NCBI RefSeq assembly: GCF_024679245.1
Contig: NC_090176.1
Location: 52,504,136 to 52,568,135 of the forward strand
Origin: Pseudorasbora parva
Lineage: Eukaryota > Chordata > Actinopteri > Cypriniformes > Gobionidae
Length of the DNA: 64,000 bases
Reading direction: 5' to 3'
The notes beneath the pieces are model-generated. The model was not told the origin of the DNA, did no database searches, and saw only the letters and a program-made list of their open reading frames with translations. This document shows, piece after piece, positions 11,161-22,315 of this stretch. Each line of letters begins with the position of its first letter. Within the stretch, counting starts at the first letter, position 1. The position numbers and the translations under genes are program-made.

Positions 11161-11971
11161 ATTATACGCAGTACACACATATTATGTAAACAACTTTTAT
11201 TTTGGATGCAGTTAATAGTTTGACAGCACTAATTATTATAATTATTATCAAATAGTTTTAATTTTAATTGTATTATTTATTTATTTAATTTCATTTAATT
11301 TGATTTTTGTGTATTTTAATTGCATTATTTATATTCATTATTTTCGCTATAAATTTATTTTTAAGGTAAAGCAATTTGCTGTTTTAAACTTCTGACATCA
11401 CTTCAAAGCAACTTGGGATGGTGTTTGACTAATTAAAATTTCTTCCAAACTGCGTGTGTATATTAAGTGCGCGCATGTAAGTGTGTATATTATTTACGTT
11501 AATATCGTAATTGTTGTTTTAATGACGTGCAATATTTAAATGTGTTGAGTATGTTCCTCACTTTGCACAAACACGCCTAGAGTGTGCATGCACTGTGATT
11601 TACTCTAGTAAAATATAGTAAAAATGCCCCCGTATGAGTTTTTGTCTTTTAGGCTATATTTATATCCTATGATATACACACAACACAAACGTGACGATTT
11701 CCCCCCAAATATCAGCGGAATTGCGAATGCGATATTGAATTTATACAACAGTTTAATAAACAATTAAGTGACTTACATTGTAGACACAGTATTGCCTGTT
11801 TTGCGTCTGAGCGACACACAGCGGCGTTTCGTTGCCGAATGAATCGGTCCATTTGAACGAATCGGACGCTTCCAGTTGTCGACAGTGTTAGTGCTTGAAT
11901 CTCAGACTTATTTTATCTGTCTCTTCAGTCATTAATTTGGCATCTCATATTTGTGCTTTCTCTTCCACCAG

Positions 11972-12052
11972 CTCATCTACATGATGGCTACCACGTATAA
12001 CTTTGCTGTTTTGAAGTTTAAGAGTCGAGAGGACTGCTGCACTAAATTTTAA
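11972..12052 (+). CDS. gpm6b: gpm6b alternative terminal exon (PLP-like C-terminus)
   Basis: Following acceptor TTCCACCAG, the exon encodes LIYMMATTYNFAVLKFKSRE and then DCCTKF with stop TAA at 12050-12052. This is nearly the C-terminus of the alternative mammalian GPM6B isoforms, whose end resembles PLP1/DM20 rather than the canonical M6B tail. Joined to the 66-nt exon, the frame is maintained. It replaces the second half of the last transmembrane helix and the cytoplasmic tail and removes the coiled acidic M6 tail encoded by the distal exon. It lies 9.9 kb upstream of that exon. CC in the DCC motif is a possible palmitoylation site (inference). Confidence 0.9.
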   Translation, partial: LIYMMATTYNFAVLKFKSREDCCTKF

Positions 12053-12498
12053 CGCAGTTTCATCAGAGTGCCTAGAATGAGCAGCCACTGACTATATGGA
12101 CTAAAATAATAGAGATGAAAACAAATGAGAGAAACATTTCATTGCTTTTGACATGTAATGTGTAAATATAGGATTGTATACAGATGTAGCATTTCCGACG
12201 CAGGTGCTGTAAACATGGACGTGTTGTTATCCAGAGTTTGCCTTTGTTTCTGCAACCACTAGAAAAGCTTAATTTGAAGCCTAACATAGTCTCTTTAAAT
12301 CCTCCTGCAGTCTCTTTGACTAAAGTATTATTATCAGTCAGGACAGGCAAAGACTTTTTCAGAGAACAGTATTTTCCCATTCATTTTCTCAATACAGCTT
12401 CTGGAAAAAATTCTGATCCATAAAAAAACGCGCAAAATTACATTTGATTCAATTGAAAATTGACCAAATCAGACAAAAGGCTGAGACCCATTTAGTCT
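12053..12498 (+). other. gpm6b: Probable 3' UTR of the short gpm6b isoform
   Basis: Unique-looking AT-rich sequence follows the stop codon of the alternative exon. I see no clear AATAAA before the interspersed element at about 12500. The AATAAA at about 12590 lies inside that element and could serve as a poly(A) signal, but this is uncertain. Confidence 0.4.
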
Positions 12499-12613
12499 TT
12501 CATTAAGAAATGAAAGCTTTTATTCATCAAGGACGCATTAAATTGCCCAAGAGACATTTATAAAGTTACAAAAGATTATATTTGAAATAAATGCTGTTCT
12601 TTTGAACTTTCTA

Positions 12614-14116
12614 CACTCTAAAAAATGCTAGATTAAAAAAACCTAAGTTGGGTTGAAAATAGACAAACCCATCAATAGGGTTGTTTTAACCCAGCCATTG
12701 GGCTAAATGTTTGCCTAACGTACTTTTATTTAACCCAACTCTTGTATAAAATTGCTGTATGGGTGACTTAAAATGAACCCAAAATGATTTGGAAAGTTAC
12801 ATAATACAGTTGGAAAATACACATAATTACTCGAGGCAACAGTTATAATCAAAAGGTAAACATTTATTAATAAGCAATTTATTATTGTTTAAATATTATT
12901 CAATAACCGTATTAATGATGTTCATGTATTAAACATATCAAGGCATGTTAACTTCCAACATACTTTAGGTTCACTTTAAGCAAGCAATACAGTCATTTTT
13001 AAACAATAGTTGAGTTAAATAAAACTACCCAGCAGGTTGGACAAACATTTAACCCATCCGCTGGGTCAAAACAACCCAATTACTGGGATAAAACAACCCA
13101 ATCACTGGGTCAAAACAACCCAATCACTGGGTCAAAACAACCCAATTACTAGGATAAAACAACCCAACCGCTGGGATAAAACAACCCAATTACTAGGATA
13201 AAACAACCCAACCGCTGGGATAAAACAACCCAATTACTGGGATAAAACAACCGGTGGGATAAAACAACCCAATCACTGGGATAAAACAACCCAACCGCTG
13301 CGTCAAAACAACTTAATCAATGGGATAAAAAAAAAAAAATTCACTGCACAATCAAAACAACACATTCCCTAGGTCAAAAAGAACAAAACCACTGGGATAA
13401 AACAACCCAATCAATGGGTCAAAACAACCCAACCCAATGACTGGGTCAAACCAACCCAATCACTGGGATAAAACAACCCAATCAATGGGATAAAACAACC
13501 CAATAATTGGGTCAAAACAACCCACTAACTGGGTCAAAACAACCAATCAATAGGATAAAACAACCCAATAACTGGGTAAAAAAAAACCAATTGTTGGGTC
13601 AAAACAACCCAATCACTGGGTCAAAACAACGCATTCCCTGGGTCAAAAAAACCCAATAACTGAGATAAAACAACCCAATAATTGGGTCAAAACAACCCAC
13701 TAACCGGGTCAAAACAACCAATCAATAGGATAAAACAACCCAATCACTGGGTCAAAAAAAAACAATTGTTGGGTCAAAACAACCCAATCACTGGGTCAAA
13801 ACAACGCATTCCCTGGGTCAAAAAAACCCAATAACGGAGATAAAACAACCCAACCATTGGGTCAAAACAACCCAATCACTGGGTCAAAACAACCCGATCA
13901 CTGGGATAAAACAACCCAATCACTGGGTCAAAACAACCCAACCGCTGGGTCAAAACAACCCGATCACTGGGATAAAACAACCCAATCACTGGGTCAAAAC
14001 AACGCATTCCCTGGGTCAAAAAAACCCCAATAACTGGGATAAAACATCCAAACCTCTGGGTTTGTCCATTTTCAACCCAGCTTGGGTTGTTTTTAACCCA
14101 GGATTTTTTTAGAGTG
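12614..14116. mobile_element. Fold-back MITE, CACTCTAAAAAATG ends, internally expanded
   Basis: The left end, CACTCTAAAAAATGCTAGAT, and right end, AGGATTTTTTTAGAGTG, are inverted repeats flanked by TA. Subterminal arms also pair: AAGTTGGGTTGAAAATAGAC near 12643-12663 is mirrored near 14065-14085. A further inverted arm (AACCCAACT...TTAAAATGAACCC) pairs with about 12965-13025. Such elements are usually a few hundred bases. Here the AACCC/GGGTT core has expanded into about 1 kb of tandem repeat. Confidence 0.85.
13050..14050. repeat. 22-bp minisatellite inside the MITE
   Basis: The unit is CAACCCAATCACTGGGTCAA plus two A residues, about 22 bp, with GGATAA/GGGTCAA and CACTG/TACTA/AACTG variants. 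About 45 units occur with some irregular lengths. Each unit has a small dyad (CCCA...TGGG). A longer block containing CGCATTCCCTGGGTCAAA recurs (about 13370, 13630, 13805, 14005), so multi-unit duplication has occurred. Confidence 0.85.
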
Positions 14117-14900
14117 TATTTATCATAGGAATAATCCAGAGGAATAAAATGTATGACAAATCCTACAAAAAAATGAAGTGATAATCATCATGCATGTTTA
14201 TTGAGCATTAACTCATCATATTAGGATGATTTCTGAAGCATTTCTTTTGTTGGATGGTTTATATTGCACTAATATTTCATAATTTGCTGTATTTATGATC
14301 AGATAAATGCAGCTGCTGAGAGAAGCAGATTTGATGAGTTTTACTGCCATGAGCTCAGAGGTTTGAAGAAGCCCTCTGTAGGGGAAATGAATGGGATTTG
14401 TTCTCCCAGAACTTGTTGAGGTGTATTTGGGGGAAATATATATTTTCTAAAGATCTAATTTTTTCTGAATTTTTGCCGATTGTGCCAGCGAGCCCTCCAG
14501 TGTTTTAATGCTGTTTACAGTTTTCAGTGTTGTTTTTATCATTTCTATTCATTTGTTTTAAGCAGTATTATGAAGATTGTTGGTATTTTTAATCTTTACA
14601 GAGTTATTTTAAACAGACTTTTCACTGTCCAAATACAAATAAATACTTTGAAATTCTGAAAACCAGATATTTAGTTGCATTACCTGATCAGATTTCATTC
14701 AGAACTGCATCTCTATGATCAGAACACACACGGCAGATCTTGTCATGTATTATTATAGGATTTGCTCATCATAACTCTGTCTGCTTTACTATTAATAAAC
14801 AAAAACATGCTGTTATTAGGAACAAGCTGTGTCCTTTGATTTAAGGTCATTACTAAAAACTGTACATAAGAACACAGAAACCGTCCTAAAATCCTTCTAT

Positions 14901-16941
14901 TAAAGGGGTCATGACATGATGAGGTTCACTTATTTACACACAAAACAACCTTCTGAAATTATCATTTTTTAAGGCGTGGCTCCTTTAAGGCTTGTCACTC
15001 AATGGCCTGTTATGATTGGCTAACGTCATTGCTTAGGGTTTTTAGGGGCCAAGCACCTATTGAAATTGTTAGATTTCTTCTTATTCCGCCATTGAAGTCT
15101 ATTGCAGCCTATTGAACCGTTGCGGGAAAGTTGTGAAATTTTGTACACTGGTACAGGTCAGTACCAATAGTAACCACACCAAATTTGGAGTCTCTAAATC
15201 GTCCCTCTGGCGCCACCAACTGTCCAAAGTTTCAGTCATATTAGGCTAATATCTTTTGAACCCTAAGGGCTATAAACAAAATTCTTTAATTCCTTGGCTA
15301 AAGCTGATGCGATTGCACTGTTTGACGTCTTTGCCGTTATGCAAATTTTCCCGCCATTTTGAATTTTCGGAAAAACCTACATTTTTTAACTCCTAGGCTG
15401 GTGCTACAATGTGCACGAAATTTAACCGGGTCATCTTCAGGTGGTGCCAACAAAACGTTATGGATTTTAAGTTGATTTGTCAAATTGTTTTCGATAAACG
15501 CGCAAAGAAATTTTACGTAGCGGTTGTGAAAATACAAGTAAGGCTATATCTCCGCAACGCTTTATCGTGTTCAAACCGAACCTGGTACGTTATCACAAGC
15601 ACGACCTGAGGCAACATGCAGTGTCTCGGTGCAGCGCCACCTACTGGTCCAAAGATACAAAAATGTCTATTTTTAGTTATAACTTCTGAACTGTTTGGCC
15701 AAACATAATAAAAATAAAAGAATAATTCGATTCGGGACGTCATGTCGAGTTGACTGATAGCCAATTTTTGGTCGGCCATTTTGAATTATGTGCCAAAATG
15801 CTGTATTTTTTGAACACATGAACAGATTGTTACGAAACTCTGTATGGGTCATCAGCACGATGTCCTGAAGTAGCCTGAGACGTTTTGAAACAGCGCCACC
15901 TAGTGGAGTTTTTTTTTTTTCCAAATGCTTATGGGTGTGGTTGACATATTTTGATGGGAGTAACTTTTTTTGTCTCCTAAATCCTTGCCGAGTCCAACGA
16001 TGCCAGACTTGCCATGTCTCGGCATATGGTTTGCGCAGCGTTGTAATTTAGCGCTTATAAAACATTCGCTGATACCTTCAAAACCGCTAGTCCGATCGAG
16101 AGGAAACCAGGGTCAGAAGTTCGCAAACAGAGGTCGATAGCAATATGCTAATGCCCGAATGTCAAAATATTTAGGGGTAGTAAAATCTAATCAAAGTCAG
16201 GTGGAGTCATTATAATGGCTTCTGTGTGTTTTTGATGCGCACTCACATTGTGTAAATTGAAAGAAAATCTAACGTATTTGACGCGTTAGCTTAACCTGAA
16301 ATACTGCTAAAGAAATAAACATGTATATAAACTATATAGATTATTAACAAATTATTAACAACTATTAGAACATCAATGATAGTGAAATATCAATATATAG
16401 GTTTTTTTGCGCCCCACACTTTTCTAAATGTGCTCCAACATTTTCCCCTTAAGAAGCGTCAAGCCTTGATGACGACTGAATTGAGCTGAATTATTTGTGT
16501 ATTTTTGTAATTGAGCGGTCAAAATCACACAATTTTGTTCAAATGTGTTTTGGCATATGTAAAGTAAAAGTTGTTTATGGGATGCTTAAATGCATGAATT
16601 ACAATTGAACTAAACTCGTTACATTTAGTCGACTAAAACTTAAACCAGGAGATTAAAATATAACTCAATCAAAATTTTAATATTAACACTGGTGTAGACA
16701 AATGTCAGCTGGTAGGCGAGGCCTATTACCCAAATGGGTGGGGCCTATTGCGTGATCTATAACTATTGGTCGATGTCTTGCTCTGGAGGCGGGGCATATG
16801 CAAATGTGTTTGCCTGTGTGACATCACAATATCAAAACGAGCTGTTTTCGGGGCTTGATTAAAATAAATGCCTTGTTTATTATGAGAGAGACTTTTTAAG
16901 CTCTGAATCCTTAAGGTACACACATGGCATGACCCCTTTAA
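14901..16941. mobile_element. Element with TAAAGGGGTCATGACAT ends, carrying an inserted repeat
   Basis: The left end TAAAGGGGTCATGACAT (14901-14917) and right end GGCATGACCCCTTTA (16926-16940) are inverted repeats of a fold-back type common in cyprinid introns. The central 1.1-1.2 kb (about 15040-16200) is a different dispersed repeat. ORFs at 15337-15924 and 16726-17013 fall in this repeat and show no protein-family signal. The sequence from 14246 to 14900 shows nothing that I recognise. Confidence 0.65.
15040..16200. repeat. Dispersed repeat of the 'AGCGCCACCTA' family
   Basis: The phrases CAGCGCCACCTAGTGGAG, GCGCCACCTACTGGTC, CCGCCATTTTGAATTTTC and 'TTTTTTAACTCCTAGGCTGG' recur several times at intervals of about 250-300 bp. 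Near versions of the same phrases occur at 24960-26110 and 59070-60215. The three stretches belong to one dispersed family, with this copy the most diverged. No ORF or terminal repeat was identified. Confidence 0.6.
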
Positions 16942-17279
16942 AGCTCTGTTAATAACGAGCTGATTTCTGGTAGCAAAGCAATGCGGAGGTCTTTTCAAAT
17001 GTGGCTCGTCCAATCAGGATGTGTTTGAGGTGCGGTTATTATTGCATTACCCGTCAACGATTGCATGCTTCCTTCCACATGATTGATCCATATTCCTGTG
17101 GGATTGGTGGCTTTAGATTATGATACTGAATCTGTGCACACACACACACTTCTCCTCAGTGGTGGTTATTGAGCCGCTTCCATCTGTGCACTTTCACACT
17201 AACCCTCATTTCAAGCTTAGCTCTGCTCCGCATTCAGTCCCTCACACCCCAGCCTCCTGTGTGCTTTAAATATGCCGTA

Positions 17280-17525
17280 ATATTCACCTGTGTCTGTGTA
17301 CCTGTGTCTGTGTACCTGTGTGTGTGTGTGATTGTGTTTGTGTAACTGTGTGTACCTGTGTGTGTGCGTATCTGTGTGTACCTGTGTGTGTACAGTGAAG
17401 GAATAGTTCAGTGTGTGTGAAACCTGTTGTGTTTTCTGTGCAATGCACGAGAGAATGCAGTTATTCTCATTGCTCTAAGCATCACATGACTTCATGATAG
17501 TTTATATATTTTGTGATGAATAAAG

Positions 17526-17561
<36 letters not shown>

Positions 17562-17668
17562 TTGCTGTATAATGTTATCCAGCTTTAACTGCGACTCATG
17601 TAGATATTATGATATTAATATCAATATCATGATTTTCTGCTTTGAAACAATGCGTGGAAGAATTATTC

Positions 17669-17740
<72 letters not shown>
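17280..17740. repeat. GT-rich and AT-rich simple repeats
   Basis: CTGTGTGTACCTGTGTGTGT-type repeats cover about 17285-17400. An AT run spans about 17527-17555 and a TG run about 17675-17736. They lead into the hexamer array downstream. The region 16942-17280 shows no recognised feature. Confidence 0.9.
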
Positions 17741-20700
17741 ACTGAGCGAGTGTGTCTGTCTGAGCAAGTGTGTGTATGAGTGTGTTTAAGGTAGTTTGAG
17801 TGTGAGTTTGAGTGTGAGTGTCTGTGTGAGTGTGAGTTTGAGTGTGAGTGTGTTTGAGTGTCTGTTTGAGTTTGAGTTTGAGTGTGATTATAAGTTTGAG
17901 TGTAAGTTTGAGTGTAAGTTTGAGTGTGAGTTTGAGTGTGAGTTTGAGTGAGAGTGTGTGTTTGAGTGTCTGTTTGAGTTTGAGTTTGAGTGTGAGTGTG
18001 TTTGAGTGTCTGTTTGAGTTTGAGTTTGAGTGTGATTATAAGTTTGAGTGTAAGTTTGAGTGTAAGTTTGAGTGTGAGTTTGAGTGTGAGTTTGAGTGAG
18101 AGTGTGTGTTTGAGTTTGAGTTTGAGTTTGAGTTTGAGTGTGAGTGTAAGTTTGAGTGTAAGTTTGAGTGTAAGTTTGAGTGTGAGTTTGAGTGTGAGTT
18201 TGAGTGTGAGTTTGAGTGTGAGTTTGAGTGAGAGTGTGTGTTTGAGTGTCTGTTTGAGTTTGAGTTTGAGTGTGAGTGTGTTTGAGTGTAAGTTTGAGTG
18301 TAAGTTTGAGTGTGAGTGTGTTTGAGTGTGAGTGTGTTTGAGTGTGAGTTTGAGTGAGAGTGTGAGTTTGAGTGTCTGTTTGAGTTTGAGTTTGAGTGTG
18401 AGTGTAAGTTTGAGTGTAAGTTTGAGTGTAAGTTTGAGTGTAAGTTTGAGTGTAAGTTTGAGTGTGAGTTTGAGTGAGAGTGTGTGTTTGAGTGTCTGTT
18501 TGAGTGTGAGTGTGTTTGAGTGTGAGTGTGTTTGAGTGTCTGTTTGAGTTTGAGTGTGAGTGTGTTTGAGTGAGAGTGTGTGTTTGAGTGTCTGTTTGAG
18601 TTTGAGTTTGAGTGTGAGTGTAAGTTTGAGTGTAAGTTTGAGTGTGAGTTTGAGTGAGAGTGTGTGTTTGAGTGTCTGTTTGAGTGTGAGTGTCTGTTTG
18701 AGTGTGAGTGTGTTTGAGTGTGAGTGTGTTTGAGTGTGAGTTTGAGTGAGAGTGTGAGTTTGAGTGTCTGTTTGAGTTTGAGTTTGAGTGTGAGTGTAAG
18801 TTTGAGTGTAAGTTTGAGTGTGAGTTTGAGTGAGAGTGTGTGTTTGAGTGTCTGTTTGAGTGTGAGTGTCTGTTTGAGTGTGAGTGTGTTTGAGTGTGAG
18901 TGTGTTTGAGTGTCTGTTTGAGTTTGAGTGTGAGTGTAAGTTTGAGTGTAAGTTTGAGTGTAAGTTTGAGTGTAAGTTTGAGTGTAAGTTTGAGTGTGAG
19001 TTTGAGTGAGAGTGTGTGTTTGAGTGTCTGTTTGAGTGTGAGTGTCTGTTTGAGTGTGAGTGTGTTTGAGTGTCTGTTTGAGTTTGAGTGTGAGTGTACG
19101 TTTGAGTGTACGTTTGAGTGTAAGTTTGAGTGTGAGTGTAAGTTTGAGTGTGAGTGTAAGTTTGAGTGTGAGTGTGAGTTTGAGTGAGAGTGTTTGTTTG
19201 AGTGTCTGTTTGAGTTTGAGTGTGAGTTTGAGAGTGAGTGTGAGTTTGAGTGTCTGTTTGAGTGTGAGTGTAAGTGTAAGTTTGAGTGTGAGTTTGAGTG
19301 AGAGTGTGTGTTTGAGTGTGTGTGAGTGTGAGTGTCTGTTTGAGTGTGAGTGTGTTTGAGTGTCTGTTTGAGTGTCTGTTTGAGTTTGAGTGTGAGTGTG
19401 AGTGTAAGTTTTGAGTGTGAGTGTGAGTTTGAGTGAGAGTGTCTGTTTGAGTGTGAGTTTGAGTTTGAGTGTGAGTTTGAGAGTGAGTGTGTGTTTGTGT
19501 GTCTGTTTGAGTGTGAGTTAGAGTGTGAGTTAGAGTGTGAGTTAGAGTGTGAGTTAGAGTGTGAGTTAGAGTGTGAGTTAGAGTGTGAGTTAGAGTGTGA
19601 GTTAGAGTGTGAGTTAGAGTGTGAGTTAGAGTGTGAGTTAGAGTGTGAGTTAGAGTGTGAGTTAGAGTGTGAGTTAGAGTGTGAGTTAGAGTGTGAGTTA
19701 GAGTGTGAGTTAGAGTGTGAGTTAGAGTGTGAGTTAGAGTGTGAGTTAGAGTGTGAGTTAGAGTGTGAGTTAGAGTGTGAGTTAGAGTGTGAGTTAGAGT
19801 GTGAGTTAGAGTGTGAGTTAGAGTGTGAGTTAGAGTGTGAGTTAGAGTGTGAGTTAGAGTGTGAGTTTGAGTGTGAGTGTGTGTTTCAGTGTCTGTGAGT
19901 GTGAGTTTGAGTGTGAGTGTGAGTTTGAGTGTGAGTGTGTGTTTGAGTGTGAGTGTGAGTTTGAGTGTGAGTGTGAGTTTGAGTGTGAGTTTGAGTGTGA
20001 GTTTGAGTGTGAGTTTGAGTGTGAGTGTGAGTTTGAGTGTGAGTTTGAGTGTGAGTTTGAGTGTGAGTTTGAGTGTGAGTTTGAGTGTGAGTTTGAGTGT
20101 GAGTTTGAGTGTGAGTGTGTGTTTCAGTGTCTGTTTGAGTGTCTGTTTGAGTTTGAGTGTGAGTTAAGAGTGTGAGTTAGAGTGTGAGTTAGAGTGTGAG
20201 TTAGAGTGTGAGTTAGAGTGTGAGTTAGAGTGTGAGTTAGAGTGTGAGTTAGAGTGTGAGTTAGAGTGTGAGTTAGAGTGTGAGTTAGAGTGTGAGTTAG
20301 AGTGTGAGTTAGAGTGTGAGTTAGAGTGTGAGTTAGAGTGTGAGTTAGAGTGTGAGTTAGAGTGTGAGTTAGAGTGTGAGTTAGAGTGTGAGTTAGAGTG
20401 TGAGTTAGAGTGTGAGTTAGAGTGTGAGTTAGAGTGTGAGTTAGAGTGTGAGTTTGAGTGTGAGTTTGAGTGTGAGTTTGAGTGTGAGTTTGAGTGTGAG
20501 TTTGAGTGTGAGTTTGAGTGTGAGTTTGAGTGTGAGTTTGAGTGTGAGTTTGAGTGTGAGTTTGAGTGTGAGTTTGAGTGTGAGTGTGTGTTTCAGTGTC
20601 TGTGAGTGTGAGTTTGAGTGTGAGTTTGAGTGTGAGTGTGAGTTTGAGTGTGAGTGTGAGTTTGAGTGTGAGTTTGAGTGTGAGTGTGAGTTTGAGTGTG

Positions 20701-21301
20701 AGTTTGAGTGTGAGTTTGAGTGTGAGTTAGAGTGTGAGTTAGAGTGTGAGTTAGAGTGTGAGTTAGAGTGTGAGTTAGAGTGTGAGTTAGAGTGTGAGTT
20801 AGAGTGTGAGTTAGAGTGTGAGTTAGAGTGTGAGTTAGAGTGTGAGTTAGAGTGTGAGTTAGAGTGTGAGTTTGAGTGTGAGTTTGAGTGTGAGTTTGAG
20901 TGTGAGTGTGTGTTTCAGTGTCTGTTTGAGTGTGAGTTTGAGTGTGAGTTTGAGTGTGAGTTTGAGTGTGAGTTTGAGTTTGAGTGTGAGTGTGAGTTTG
21001 AGTGTGAGTTTGAGTGTGAGTTTGAGTGTGAGTTTGAGTGTGAGTGTCTGTTTGAGTGTGAGTGTGTTTGAGTGTGAGTGTGTTTGAGTGTGAGTGTGTT
21101 TGAGTGTGAGTGTGTTTGAGTGTGAGTGTGTTTGAGTGTGAGTGTGTTTGAGTGTGAGTTTGAGAGTGAGTGTCTGTTTGAGTGTGAGTTTGGATGTGAG
21201 TTTGAGTGTGAGTGTGTGTTTCAGTGTCTGTTTGAGTGTGAGTGTGAGTAAGTTTGAGTGTGAGTTTGAGTGTGAGTGTGAGTGAGTATGTTTGAGTTTG
21301 T

Positions 21302-21341
<40 letters not shown>

Positions 21342-21470
21342 CTGACTGAGTGAGCGAGTGTTTGAGTGAGTTTGTGTGTGTGTGATTAAGTGAGTGTTTG
21401 AGTGTGAGTTTGTGTGTTTGTTAGTGTTTGTGATTGAGTTTGTTTGTGAGTGTGTGTGTGTGTGTGTGAG
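17740..21470. repeat. 3.7-kb GAGTGT/GAGTTT hexamer-dodecamer array
   Basis: The array is built from 6-bp words GAGTGT, GAGTTT, AAGTTT and GAGTTA. They are often paired as a 12-bp unit and grouped into blocks of about 150-180 bp punctuated by GAGAGTGTGTGTTTGAGTGT then CTGTTTGAG. It sits in the intron between the two alternative terminal exons of gpm6b. Transcribed, it is a long U/G-rich tract. ORFs in it (ECEL or LSVS periodic peptides, up to 207 residues) are artefacts of a stop-free multiple-of-three repeat. Confidence 0.95.
19508..19865. repeat. Homogeneous 12-bp GAGTGTGAGTTA subarray, about 30 copies
   Basis: About 30 apparently perfect copies of GAGTGTGAGTTA lie in tandem. Similar blocks occur at 20165-20452 (about 24 copies) and 20724-20868 (about 12). 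The three blocks differ in copy number and are separated by the same GAGTGTGAGTTT spacer and CAGTGTCTG punctuation, so the interval appears to have duplicated as a unit before the subarrays changed size. Confidence 0.93.
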
Positions 21471-21520
21471 AGAGACTGATTGAGTAAGTGTGTGTGTGTG
21501 TGTTTGAATGTGAGTTTATT

Positions 21521-21916
21521 ATTAAGATATAAAGTGTCAGAGCACTGCTTCCTGTTATCTAGCGGCCACTGTATAAATGTGAAGTGTGATGTGTTGGTGT
21601 TTTCTGCTGCCGTTCAGCTCTGGAAGGATCTAGGATCTCCAAACTTACGTTCCTGTCGACGTCTCGACACACTCGATCAGAATCCAGAGTTTAGTGAAGA
21701 TCGGAGAAACTTTATTTTCAGACCCAAAAAAATCAAAAGGCTAACCCCTTTGTGTTTTTTGGGGGAAAATTTTCGAGTTTTTCGATCTTCACTAAACTCT
21801 GGATTTTCGTCGAGTGTGTCGAGACGTCGACAGGAACGCAAGTTTGGAGATCCTAGAGCCTTCCAGAGCTGAACGGCAGCAGAAAACACCAACACTTCAC
21901 ACTTCCATCCCAAATG
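21521..21916. repeat. Long palindromic element, full copy 1
   Basis: Two arms of about 130 bp (about 21579-21710 and 21775-21903) are inverted repeats around a loop of about 64 bp. Key paired phrases are GTGTTGGTGTTTTCTGCTGC with GCAGCAGAAAACACCAAC, and CTAAACTCTGGATT with AATCCAGAGTTTAG. The homologous sequence starts further left at ATTAAGATATAAAGTG (21521) and ends near ATCCCAAATGT. Other full copies are at 28835-29237 and 63018-63420. One-armed derivatives fill 29634-57530. It has no coding capacity. It sits between GT-rich arrays about 400 bp upstream of the last gpm6b exon. Family unknown to me. Confidence 0.88.
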
Positions 21917-22282
21917 TGTGTGTGTGTGTGTTTGAGTGAGTGTGAATAAGTGTGTGTGAGCGTGAGGTTGTGTTGTGAGTGTACATGTGTGTGTGTGATC
22001 GTGAGGTTGTGTTGTGAGTGTGCGGGTGAGTGAGTGTGTGAGGTTGTAAGTGTGAAGGTGTGTGAGAGTGTGTGTGTGAGAGAGTGTGTGTGAGGTTGTG
22101 AGTGTGTGTGGTTGTGTTGTGAGTGTGAGGGTGAGTGTGAGTGTGAGTGTGAGTGTGTGGTTGTGATGTGAGTGTGTGGTTGTGATGTGTGAGTGTGGTT
22201 GTGTTGTGAATGTGTGGTTGTGTTGTGAATGTGAATAAGTGTGTGCGTGTGTGTGTTGTGTTGTGTTGTGTTGTGTGTGTTA
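21917..22282. repeat. GT-rich degenerate repeat before the last gpm6b exon
   Basis: Repeats of GTGAGGTTGTGTTGTGAGTG, followed by TTGTG units up to 22276, abut the acceptor region of the terminal exon. The pyrimidine tract CACCTCTCACTCTTTCAG follows directly. Confidence 0.85.
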
Positions 22283-22315
22283 ACTCTCACGGGCCGTCAC
22301 CTCTCACTCTTTCAG

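Larger units (their letters stand above)
12500..14245. mobile_element. Dispersed fish repeat, interrupted by a later MITE
   Basis: The left part, up to TTTTGAACTTTCTA at 12613, and the right part, from 14117 (ATCATAGG... to GGATGATTTCTGAAGCAT), are the two halves of a dispersed repeat that I recognise from cyprinid genomes (hallmark AAATGCTGTTCTTTTGAACT). The halves are separated by the element at 12614-14116 with duplicated TA. The outer limits are approximate. Confidence 0.6.

Noticed and set aside
15337..17013. Several ORFs of 60-95 codons on both strands
   Set aside because: They lie in transposon-derived sequence and show no protein-family motifs.
17848..21087. ORFs rich in ECEL, EFEC or SLSV repeats
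   Set aside because: They are translations of 6/12-bp simple repeats. The period is a multiple of three and has no stop, which explains the length.
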